17,978 nt of DNA from Pseudopedobacter sp045629485 (GTDB taxonomy: Bacteria > Bacteroidota > Bacteroidia > Sphingobacteriales > Sphingobacteriaceae): contig JAZQRF010000342.1 in the NCBI GenBank assembly GCA_045629485.1, forward strand, positions 1 through 17,978, given 5' to 3'. Position numbers and translations under genes: made by a program. Below, one piece after another: positions 1-6,500 of the stretch. How positions within the stretch are numbered: the stretch's first letter is position 1; each line of letters begins with the position of its first letter. The notes under the pieces are model-generated. The model was not told where the DNA came from. It saw nothing but the letters and a program-made list of their open reading frames with translations, and ran no database searches.

Positions 1-950
1 TTGTAGCCCTGTTCCTGAGGTTTTTGGCAGATCAAAAAGTCTATAGTTCCTCGTTTAAGGAAATTAATATTCTCCTCTAAGAAATCGTATCCTATTAATT
101 TGATGGGTGTCTCTGTTTCTTCTAAATATTTAGCAACAGAAGAAACCCTTGAATTAGTAACGAAGATAATATCAACATCCCCTTTAGCTAATAAGTGAGA
201 TAAGGTGTCCTTCACCGATTGATAGTCGGTTTGTCTGATGTCTATTTTTTCTATGGTTATGTTTTGATAATATTTATCTGCGTAATTACGGAAACCCTCC
301 TCTTTTTTTAAAAGATGGTGATGCATATCTATTTCTTTAGAAATATTTACTATCAAAATCTTCTGATGCTCTTTTACAAAATATTTGATGAGGTGTGCTG
401 CTAGGTGGCCGCTCTGATAAAGGTCAGGACCGATATAGCAAAGGCTGTTTTGATCTTCAAGATCTGAATTAATGAATACAAATGGAATATTCTTTTTATA
501 ACACTCCTCTACAAAATGTAAAGACTCTCTTTCGAACATTGGAGCCAATAGAATTCCATTATAGTCTAGCTTGAGTATTTCTCTAGCCTCCTCTATAAAG
601 GTTGTTTTATCATTTTGGTCAAAGAGATAAATATCTACTGTAATACCGTAATCCTTTATTTCACTGGCGGCTTGTTTAATCCCTTTAAGCGGCGCGTCCC
701 AATACCCAGTTTCCCCTGAAACTGCAGGAATAAGCGCAGCAAACTTTAAAGTTTTTTTTGAAGCTAACCTCCGGGCCATAATATTTGGCTGATAATCTAA
801 ATCCTTTATGATTTCAAGAATTTTCTCCTTTGTTTTGATAGAAACACCTGTCCGGTTATTTAATACCCGATCTACAGTCGCTATGGAAACGTTCGCTCTC
901 CTGGCAATTTCCTTCACTCCTACAAGTTCTGTCTCCTGTTTTTTTCTCAT
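1..950 (-). CDS. LacI-family transcriptional regulator, 3' end cut by window edge
   Basis: One-component repressor or activator, probably of a sugar-utilisation operon. The reading frame opens with ATG at 950 and stays open for 316 codons to the window edge. A usual family length near 340-350 suggests that only the last few dozen residues are missing. Residues about 12-33 form the LacI helix-turn-helix (VKEIARRANVSIATVDRVLNNR), with Asp in place of the common Ser of TVSRVL. This TVDRVLNNR variant is one I associate with Bacteroidota members. A hinge helix follows (ARRLASKKT), then a type-1 periplasmic-binding-protein-like effector domain including KLIGYDFLEENI and FLICQKPQEQGY near the edge. 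It lies 61 bp downstream of a glycosyltransferase gene on the same strand, but a TAGCTTTG box just before the ATG suggests its own promoter. The effector cannot be read from the sequence, and the genes it controls are probably outside the window. Confidence 0.9.
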   Translation of the reverse strand, partial: MRKKQETELVGVKEIARRANVSIATVDRVLNNRTGVSIKTKEKILEIIKDLDYQPNIMARRLASKKTLKFAALIPAVSGETGYWDAPLKGIKQAASEIKDYGITVDIYLFDQNDKTTFIEEAREILKLDYNGILLAPMFERESLHFVEECYKKNIPFVFINSDLEDQNSLCYIGPDLYQSGHLAAHLIKYFVKEHQKILIVNISKEIDMHHHLLKKEEGFRNYADKYYQNITIEKIDIRQTDYQSVKDTLSHLLAKGDVDIIFVTNSRVSSVAKYLEETETPIKLIGYDFLEENINFLKRGTIDFLICQKPQEQGY

Positions 951-956
951 CAAAAA

Positions 957-964
957 CAAAGCTA
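957..964 (-). promoter_or_regulatory. Candidate -7 promoter box for the LacI-type gene
   Basis: On the minus strand this reads TAGCTTTG, an exact match to the Bacteroidota -7 consensus TAnnTTTG. Only 6 nt separate it from the ATG at 950, so transcription would begin at or beside the start codon. I see no convincing -33 TTG at the usual spacing, so the site could be a chance match in AT-rich DNA. Confidence 0.4.
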
Positions 965-1011
965 TTAAAAAACTAGCAACTCGGTTAATATTTAGGAAAT
1001 GTCATTCACAA

Positions 1012-2004
1012 TTAGTGCTTAACGTATTTATTCACCAATGTTTCAATAATTTTCTTAGTGTCATCAGGGAAATCAACTTTTACCGAAAAATCTTCTTTAA
1101 CCCATGCTTCGAGACAGGAGACAAAATTCTTCTTTATATCATATATTACAGGTACACCCATCTGCCTTGCTGCTTCTGCATTGCATTCCTGCTCGAACTG
1201 GTGTTTCATTGGAATCATTAACACCTTTTTCTTCAGGTATAAAGCCTCGGCCGGGGCTTCAAAACCTCCGCCAGTTAACAAGCCTTCGCAATTTTCTAAG
1301 CTCTTATTATAGGCCTCGTTTGTAATAGGCATGACCTTAACATTGCCATATTTGTAAGGTATTTTCTGATGTTTACTAAAAACTTCCCATTTTACATTTG
1401 GTAATTCCCGAAGGTGTTTAACCAAAATCTTATCGTCTACCGCAGGTAAATAAACGGTATAATAGCCATGATTTTGAGGTTTTAGCTCCCGGATATCTTT
1501 TCTAATAACCGGCGAATGTATAAAATTATCATAAGGCTTAAAGTGGAACCCAACATAATCTGTAGTGGGAGCATAATACTTTAATATCCATTCTCCATAT
1601 ACGGCCTTCTTTTTGGGTCTTGGCGTTTTAGCTGATATAAAAGAAGCCTGGTGGCTTAAAGAAATGCTTCTCCTTCCTTTTAATTTACAAGCCCAGGCAG
1701 TTAAGGGTTCAAAATCATTAATGATTAGGTCATACTTTTCTAAAGGAATAGCTTTGATATCTTTCCAAAGCTGTCGTATATTCATTTGCTGGTATGTTTT
1801 CCAATAGTCTATCCCGCCTTTTTTTCCGAAAATATAGCTAAAGCCATGGAATCTATAATTTAATGCCTGAGGCAGCTCAATATCTGCCTGTGTACCGCTT
1901 ACTAACAAATCCAACTCCCCATATTGCTGTAGCAATGGAACAATTTCCTTTGCCCTACTGATATGGCCATTACCTGTTCCCTGTATTGCGTAAAGTATTC
2001 TCAT
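1012..2004 (-). CDS. GT-B glycosyltransferase (Glyco_trans_1_3 / MJ1255-like family)
   Basis: Predicted nucleotide-sugar-dependent glycosyltransferase of the GT-B fold, 330 residues. The N-terminal domain starts directly with MRILYAIQGTGNGHISRA. The GTGNGHISRA loop (9-18) corresponds to the glycine-rich acceptor-side loop of MurG/UGT-type enzymes. The C-terminal domain carries TGGGFEAPAEA (244-254) and KHQFEQECNA (267-276), the usual donor nucleotide-sugar binding region. There is no signal peptide or membrane segment, so it should act at the cytoplasmic face. The gene lies 92 bp downstream of a metallophosphatase gene of LpxH type on the same strand, which suggests joint work on a lipid-linked or envelope sugar. 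The donor and acceptor are unknown. The start is the only ATG that preserves the first beta strand. Confidence 0.85.
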   Translation of the reverse strand: MRILYAIQGTGNGHISRAKEIVPLLQQYGELDLLVSGTQADIELPQALNYRFHGFSYIFGKKGGIDYWKTYQQMNIRQLWKDIKAIPLEKYDLIINDFEPLTAWACKLKGRRSISLSHQASFISAKTPRPKKKAVYGEWILKYYAPTTDYVGFHFKPYDNFIHSPVIRKDIRELKPQNHGYYTVYLPAVDDKILVKHLRELPNVKWEVFSKHQKIPYKYGNVKVMPITNEAYNKSLENCEGLLTGGGFEAPAEALYLKKKVLMIPMKHQFEQECNAEAARQMGVPVIYDIKKNFVSCLEAWVKEDFSVKVDFPDDTKKIIETLVNKYVKH

Positions 2005-2096
2005 AATAGGATAGGGAAGATAGAAGGCATGATTAATAAGATTTTGAATAACATCCTTAATACACTTAATTTCGCAATTATTCGCTAAGCTACGTT

Positions 2097-2927
2097 TTAT
2101 ATAAATTTTTTAAATAATTCTTTTATATCCATTTTTGTTTTGGAATCTTCTGATTCTTCCTCATCTTTTTCATTAAACATAATATCATTTGCATGATACT
2201 TATAAATATGCCACTGGTTATCAAAAAACTCAAGAGAGGTTAAGCTCTCTACCCAGTCTCCTGAATTTAAATAAGTAACTGTCCCATGCTCGTTTTCTAT
2301 TTTCCTGATTTCTGCATGATGAATATGTCCGCAAATTACATAAGCGTACTTCTTTTCTATCGCCAGTTCGGCTGCTGTTTGCTCAAACTGGTTGATAAAT
2401 TTAACGGCTTCTTTTACGCTTGCTTTTATTTTCTGAGAAAAACTATATTTCTTTTTTCCCATCTTCACTAAAAACCAATTAACCAAACTGTTAATAATGA
2501 TTAATGAATCGTAACCTATTGCTCCTAATTTGGCCAGCCATTTAGAATGCTGCATGGTAATATCAAATATATCACCGTGGAAAAACCAGGCTTTTTTCTC
2601 ATCTATTTCTAATACCAGCTTATTTAACAGCTGCAAACCTCCCATGTTAAAATCGGCAAATTTCCTCAGCATCTCATCATGATTACCCGTAAGATAATAA
2701 ACAGGTATGCCATCGCTCACAAACTTTAGTATCTTCCGTATGATTTTGATGTGGGATTCGGGAAAATAAGATTTGCTGAACTGCCAAATGTCAATGATGT
2801 CTCCGTTAAGGATTAAGATTTTTGGATTTACGCTTTTCAAATATTTTAACAATTCTTTTGCATGGCAACCATAGGTGCCTAAATGAACATCAGAAATCAC
2901 TAAAACATCTATCTCTCTTTTTGACAT
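2097..2927 (-). CDS. LpxH-like UDP-2,3-diacylglucosamine diphosphatase-family metallophosphoesterase
   Basis: Calcineurin-like binuclear metallophosphoesterase, 276 residues. All the metal-ligand motifs are visible: DVHLG (Asp13, His15), GDIID (Asp43), GNHDE (Asn82, His83), HGD (His117-Asp119) and GHIHH (200-204). The GDIIDIW and YLTGNHDE spacing fits the LpxH group (COG2908), whose founding member cleaves UDP-2,3-diacylglucosamine to lipid X in lipid A synthesis. An insert at about 135-165, with a hydrophobic helix (GYDSLIIINSLVNWFLV), could sit on the membrane and bind a lipid substrate. At 276 residues with an acidic, Lys-rich tail it is longer than E. coli LpxH (about 240). It may therefore be an LpxH paralogue acting on another pyrophosphate-linked lipid and not the essential lipid A enzyme. 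The glycosyltransferase directly downstream supports an envelope role. Confidence 0.8.
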   Translation of the reverse strand: MSKREIDVLVISDVHLGTYGCHAKELLKYLKSVNPKILILNGDIIDIWQFSKSYFPESHIKIIRKILKFVSDGIPVYYLTGNHDEMLRKFADFNMGGLQLLNKLVLEIDEKKAWFFHGDIFDITMQHSKWLAKLGAIGYDSLIIINSLVNWFLVKMGKKKYSFSQKIKASVKEAVKFINQFEQTAAELAIEKKYAYVICGHIHHAEIRKIENEHGTVTYLNSGDWVESLTSLEFFDNQWHIYKYHANDIMFNEKDEEESEDSKTKMDIKELFKKFI

Positions 2928-3168
2928 TTCATTTATCGCATTAGCAACAATCTTTACACTATTGCCCCCACTATAAATAAACGGCTTTAAAATTACTACC
3001 AGGTTAAATCTTGATTAAGTTTCTGCTATGCTCTTACGATACCAGAATAACCATTAAAAAGAGTCCTAACCTAATCTATGATAAGACATTCCACCTCGCT
3101 CTGAAAAGAAATCACCGTTGGTGAAAGTTGATCGAATAGAGAAAAGAAGTTGATCTTACACAGAATCC
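2928..3168. other. 241-bp intergenic region, no gene seen
   Basis: This lies between the DinB-like gene and the metallophosphatase gene, both on the minus strand. It should hold the end of the upp-yjjG-dinB transcript and the start of the metallophosphatase transcript. I see only a 5-bp inverted repeat (TCACC/GGTGA, 3112-3124). On the minus strand that repeat is followed by a T-rich run and could be a weak terminator. No exact TAnnTTTG box was found on the minus strand here. A 64-codon frame entering this region from the DinB-like gene is not credible as a protein. Confidence 0.5.
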
Positions 3169-3690
3169 TTAGGCTTGAAGCCTGTTTTCTAGACGTGATA
3201 CCTGTTTGATATGATGTTTTGTATGGACAACTATAAATCTCAGCCACGACCGAGCATCTAACCACCCAAAACGTGGATGCTTTACTTTATAATTTGGATC
3301 AAACTTTTTAAACTCGGCACAGATAGTATCTAATCTTTTTCGGATGCTGATAATCTTGTTTAAGGATTCTTCTTTTGAAATTTTTTTAACATTTGCAGCT
3401 ACTACTTCAGGAGCTTTAAGATTGCTGCCTGGCAAAATTCCAAAGAATAAAATCAGCCTTACTCTCCAGTCTGCCTTATTAACTTTAATGGAAGAAGTTT
3501 TATTTAGGCTTTGTTCTATGGCTACTAAAGAAGCTGAGATTACCCAAAGTACATGAGAATAAATCTCAGAAAAAGACCATACTCCTTGCTGTGGGGAAGT
3601 TAAAAAGGTTTCTTCGTTTACTGTTTTTAAATACTGCTCGTAAAAATCTAACAGCTTACAGATCTTTTTCTTATCTGAAGAAATACTCAT
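3169..3690 (-). CDS. DinB-fold (DinB/DUF1569-like) four-helix protein
   Basis: Small soluble protein of 173 residues with the pattern of the DinB/YfiT superfamily, a four-helix bundle that usually binds a divalent metal through three histidines. Candidate ligands are His46 (EIYSHVLW) and the cluster HTKHH (His156, His159, His160), which match the helix-2 and C-terminal HxxxH positions of the family. Members include thiol-dependent S-transferases and many proteins of unknown function, so no substrate can be assigned. The start codon overlaps the stop of the upstream yjjG-like gene by 4 bp (ATGA), so the two are almost certainly co-transcribed and may be translationally coupled. Confidence 0.75.
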   Translation of the reverse strand: MSISSDKKKICKLLDFYEQYLKTVNEETFLTSPQQGVWSFSEIYSHVLWVISASLVAIEQSLNKTSSIKVNKADWRVRLILFFGILPGSNLKAPEVVAANVKKISKEESLNKIISIRKRLDTICAEFKKFDPNYKVKHPRFGWLDARSWLRFIVVHTKHHIKQVSRLENRLQA

Positions 3691-4379
3691 AAAAACTCTC
3701 TAAGTTCTGATAAATGATGGATATGCCAGTTGACATCGGCTGGTAAAGCTAATTTATTCGGATTAAAATACACAGCATCCATGCCAAAATTGAGTGCTCC
3801 CCGAATATCTGCCTCAAGGCTATCACCTACCATCAGGCTTTCCTTTATCTGGCCATTAGCCAAATCTAAAGCATGCTGAAAAATAGCTCGGTCGGGCTTA
3901 TTGATTCCAAAAACTTCTGAAATAATAACATTCTTAAAATAGGGCTGCAGTTTAGTTTTTTCTATTTTACACTCTGTACTCTCTTTAAATCCGTTTGAAA
4001 TAAGGTGCAAATGGTATTTTCCGTGTAGGTATTTTAAAACTTCGTGTGTTTCGGGGAATAGATTGGTTTTTGTAGGACAAATTCTTACGTAATCATTTTC
4101 AAATTCGTCTGGAATTTTGTCTACCGCTACCCCCAATTCTACAAAAGTCTTTTTAAACCGGGTTTCTCTTAATTGTTGCTTATTAATTTTTCCGACATGA
4201 TAATCTGCCCAGAGCTGGTGATTATTGCGTGTGTATGTTTCTATAAAAATATCAGCTGCGTTTACACCTAGCTCTTTTAATTTATAGACATGATATAATT
4301 CGTTGATGGTTTCTTCTGCATTTTTATCAAAATCCCATAAAGTATGATCAAGATCGAAGAATATATGTTTGTAATTCAT
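3687..4379 (-). CDS. yjjG: YjjG-family noncanonical pyrimidine nucleotidase (HAD phosphatase)
   Basis: HAD-superfamily phosphatase of 230 residues, the family's usual length. Motif I is FFDLDHTLWD (nucleophile Asp9 and acid/base Asp11), motif II is LISNG (Ser128), motif III contains NKPD (Lys161), and motif IV is VGDSLEAD (185-191). The DLDHTLWDFD start and the NKPDRAIF block are typical of YjjG, which dephosphorylates pyrimidine 5'-monophosphates, including damaged or unusual ones, and so keeps them out of DNA. The gene lies 63 bp downstream of uracil phosphoribosyltransferase on the same strand, which fits pyrimidine metabolism: one enzyme makes UMP by salvage and the other removes unwanted pyrimidine nucleotides. 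It overlaps the following DinB-like gene by 4 bp. Family assignment is strong; the exact substrate is inferred. Confidence 0.85.
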   Translation of the reverse strand: MNYKHIFFDLDHTLWDFDKNAEETINELYHVYKLKELGVNAADIFIETYTRNNHQLWADYHVGKINKQQLRETRFKKTFVELGVAVDKIPDEFENDYVRICPTKTNLFPETHEVLKYLHGKYHLHLISNGFKESTECKIEKTKLQPYFKNVIISEVFGINKPDRAIFQHALDLANGQIKESLMVGDSLEADIRGALNFGMDAVYFNPNKLALPADVNWHIHHLSELREFL

Positions 4380-4442
4380 TTTTTATTGAAGCCGCTGTGA
4401 ATAATAATTTTAAAGATTACAATTACCCGCATTGGATAGTTG

Positions 4443-5084
4443 CTAAACCTTTACACCAAAAGATAGGTCTCCGGCATCTCCTAAGCCAGGGACGATATAG
4501 GCCTTGGTTGTCATTTCTTCATCTATTTCGCCAATCCATAATTTTGCCTTTGGAATACTGGCTTTGGTATGATCTATACCCTCCTGGCTGGCAATTGCAC
4601 AAACAATATGAAGTTCTTTGATTTTATAATTCGCAAGTAATTCTCTGCAGCATAAAACCATGCTTCTGCCAGTGGCCAGCATAGGATCCGCAATAATAAC
4701 AATTTTCCCATTTAAATCTGGTGCCGAGATATACTCACTTTCTATTGTGAAATTGCCATCTTTTGTACTTTTGCGATAAGCAGAAATAAATGCCGAATCT
4801 GCCCTGTCGAAAAAGTTTAGTAAACCCTGATGAAAGGGTAAACCCGACCGTAAAATAGTAGCCAAAACCGGTTGTTGCTTTAAAAGATTAATGCTTTTTA
4901 AGCCAAGTGGAGTTTGGACTTCAAATTCTTCGTAATCCAGCGTTTTACTTATCTCGTAAGCAAAAATTTCTCCTAACCTTTCCATATTTCTTCGGAAACG
5001 CATACTATCCAACTGAATTTCGCTGTTTCTTAATTCGGCCATGAAATGATTGGCAACACTGTTATTTTCACTTAGTATAAACAT
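4443..5084 (-). CDS. upp: Uracil phosphoribosyltransferase
   Basis: Converts uracil and PRPP to UMP and pyrophosphate in the cytoplasm, the key uracil salvage step. It is 213 residues long, as expected. The type-I phosphoribosyltransferase PRPP loop is clear at 128-142 (VIIADPMLATGRSM), the ILRSGLPFHQG block sits near 77-87, and the uracil-binding C-terminal signature YIVPGLGDAGD is at 196-206. After this the enterobacterial enzyme has an Arg, while here the sequence is LSFG; I take this as lineage variation. Downstream by 63 bp is the yjjG-like nucleotidase and upstream by 51 bp is a deacetylase-like gene, all on the minus strand. The stretch before the ATG contains TAAATTTA, a one-mismatch -7 box, so upp may have its own promoter. 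Confidence 0.95.
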   Translation of the reverse strand: MFILSENNSVANHFMAELRNSEIQLDSMRFRRNMERLGEIFAYEISKTLDYEEFEVQTPLGLKSINLLKQQPVLATILRSGLPFHQGLLNFFDRADSAFISAYRKSTKDGNFTIESEYISAPDLNGKIVIIADPMLATGRSMVLCCRELLANYKIKELHIVCAIASQEGIDHTKASIPKAKLWIGEIDEEMTTKAYIVPGLGDAGDLSFGVKV

Positions 5085-5135
5085 CAGTTTAAATTTACGA
5101 TTTTAGAATTATGATTCCATCTTTAATCTATAAAA

Positions 5136-6410
5136 CTACAACTTACTCATTTTAAGCATCTCTATATATACTTTTTCCCAGCCTTTCCAAACCCCAAAGT
5201 CGCTAATAGATTCGTTATGCCATAAGCTTACAAAGGTGCCTTGTACGCTTTTTACATTTTGCATCAGCTCTCGTATCACTTCTATAGCTTCATTTGCAGA
5301 AAGGTTCATATATCTTCTCAAAGTCTGATCCATTACTGCGGTGGGCTGAATAAAAAGATTAGTTACACGCTCTTCGCTTAGGTTGTACCATAAAAACGGG
5401 CTGCAGGTAGAGGCTCTAAAACCGGGCAAATCTGCATAAACCATGGTATAATCTTCTTTTATATTATTTTCGAGAAGCGCTTTATAAGTATCTGGCAATA
5501 ACAATTTAAGGTAATGATGCCGGGAAATATAAACTCTTTCAGAAATTATCTCTTCTAAATCTGCTTTTTCTAAAGAAAGTTCTTCCTTATTTTCATTAGA
5601 CAGGTAAGAAGGGTGCAATCCTAAAACAAAGTCTTTACCTATTTGCGGTACTAAATCTTTAAATAGCTTGTTTTTTTTGCTTTCTCTGCTATCATAAAGA
5701 TGCTTATTATTCATGAGTATAAAAAACATCGTTTTTGTAGAAAATTTCTTATCCCAGGCCTTAACTTTTTGATAAACATCGAATGGATCTGCAAATAATG
5801 TCCTCCAGTTTTTTGTAAGGATCAGTTTCCCGGTCTTAAGTAATCGTCGCAAAAATCTTTCAGACTTTATATAATACGCATTATCTATATCCAGAGTAGG
5901 CTGAAAAACAAAGTTCCGGATTTTATATTTGGTCTCCGGGAAAGTTCTCTTTAGTATCTCCAGCAATTTAAAAGCCCATTCATCTACCACAGGTCTGGCC
6001 AAAAAGCCATGTTTAAAAGCAAGAGATGATTTTGCTTCGAAACGCCCGTGGTTATCCCTTTCGGGATTTAAATATTCTTCATAACGGCTAACCAGATAAA
6101 AGCTTGCAGCAAATATATCAAAGGGAAACAATGATGAATCTATGGGAAAAGGAACTTCGTAATTATCGTAATTAATGAAAGTCAATTCGGTTATGGTAAT
6201 ACCGGTTTCCGAAAGCAAAGGGGTTTCTAAAAAATGGATCTCTGTACCTAACGGTGATGTTGAGTAGCTAAATTTTGGCCCATCATAATTCGAAAATTCA
6301 TTAATATCATTCGTTAATTGATAGGGGATGCCTAAAATATATTCTAATAAAAAATTAAAAATATATTCTTTACGGCAGGTGATGTTAACTGTATAAACCA
6401 GTAATTGCAT
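5136..6410 (-). CDS. Polysaccharide deacetylase-like protein (Bacteroidota type with N-terminal extension)
   Basis: Protein of 424 residues resembling NodB/CE4-type deacetylases in its second half. Visible landmarks are TLDIDNAY (172-179, the Asp-containing first motif), GLHPSYLS (264-271, metal-ligand-like His266), SRHHYLKL (297-304) and a C-terminal LWHNES (His398). The first 165 residues form a separate domain that I recall being catalogued as DUF7033 in Bacteroidota. It contains the conserved-looking block FPFDIFAASFYLVSRYEEYL. I see no signal peptide, which is unusual for an enzyme acting on exported glycan, so a cytoplasmic substrate such as a lipid-linked sugar is possible. Deacetylase activity is inferred from the motifs only. 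It is separated from carB upstream by a terminator and should have its own promoter in 6411-6462. Confidence 0.75.
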   Translation of the reverse strand: MQLLVYTVNITCRKEYIFNFLLEYILGIPYQLTNDINEFSNYDGPKFSYSTSPLGTEIHFLETPLLSETGITITELTFINYDNYEVPFPIDSSLFPFDIFAASFYLVSRYEEYLNPERDNHGRFEAKSSLAFKHGFLARPVVDEWAFKLLEILKRTFPETKYKIRNFVFQPTLDIDNAYYIKSERFLRRLLKTGKLILTKNWRTLFADPFDVYQKVKAWDKKFSTKTMFFILMNNKHLYDSRESKKNKLFKDLVPQIGKDFVLGLHPSYLSNENKEELSLEKADLEEIISERVYISRHHYLKLLLPDTYKALLENNIKEDYTMVYADLPGFRASTCSPFLWYNLSEERVTNLFIQPTAVMDQTLRRYMNLSANEAIEVIRELMQNVKSVQGTFVSLWHNESISDFGVWKGWEKVYIEMLKMSKL

Positions 6411-6463
6411 CCTTAAAATAAAGTATAAAACATGGTATTACCAACTTACGCAAAACTAAGGAG

Positions 6464-6496
6464 TAACAAAAAAGCCGGATGAAGAATCCGGCTTTT
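6464..6496 (-). terminator. Rho-independent terminator of carB
   Basis: An 11-bp perfect stem (arms 6470-6480 and 6486-6496, core GCCGGAT/ATCCGGC) with a 5-nt loop. On the minus strand it is followed by a T-rich run (TTTTTTGTTA, of which the first Ts pair in the stem). It begins 5 bp after the carB stop codon. Confidence 0.9.
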
Positions 6497-6500
6497 CGTT

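Noticed and set aside
808..1221. 137-codon plus-strand frame across the LacI-type gene start
   Set aside because: It is antisense to the LacI helix-turn-helix region and the end of the glycosyltransferase gene. The translation is Phe/Ile/Cys-rich without a motif.
3112..3124. TCACC/GGTGA inverted repeat as terminator of the upp-yjjG-dinB transcript
   Set aside because: The stem is only 5 bp and the following run is interrupted, so it is too weak to annotate as a terminator.
3071..3265. 64-codon minus-strand frame at the end of the DinB-like gene
   Set aside because: It overlaps the DinB-like gene in another frame, has a Cys/Ser-rich unstructured composition and no family resemblance.
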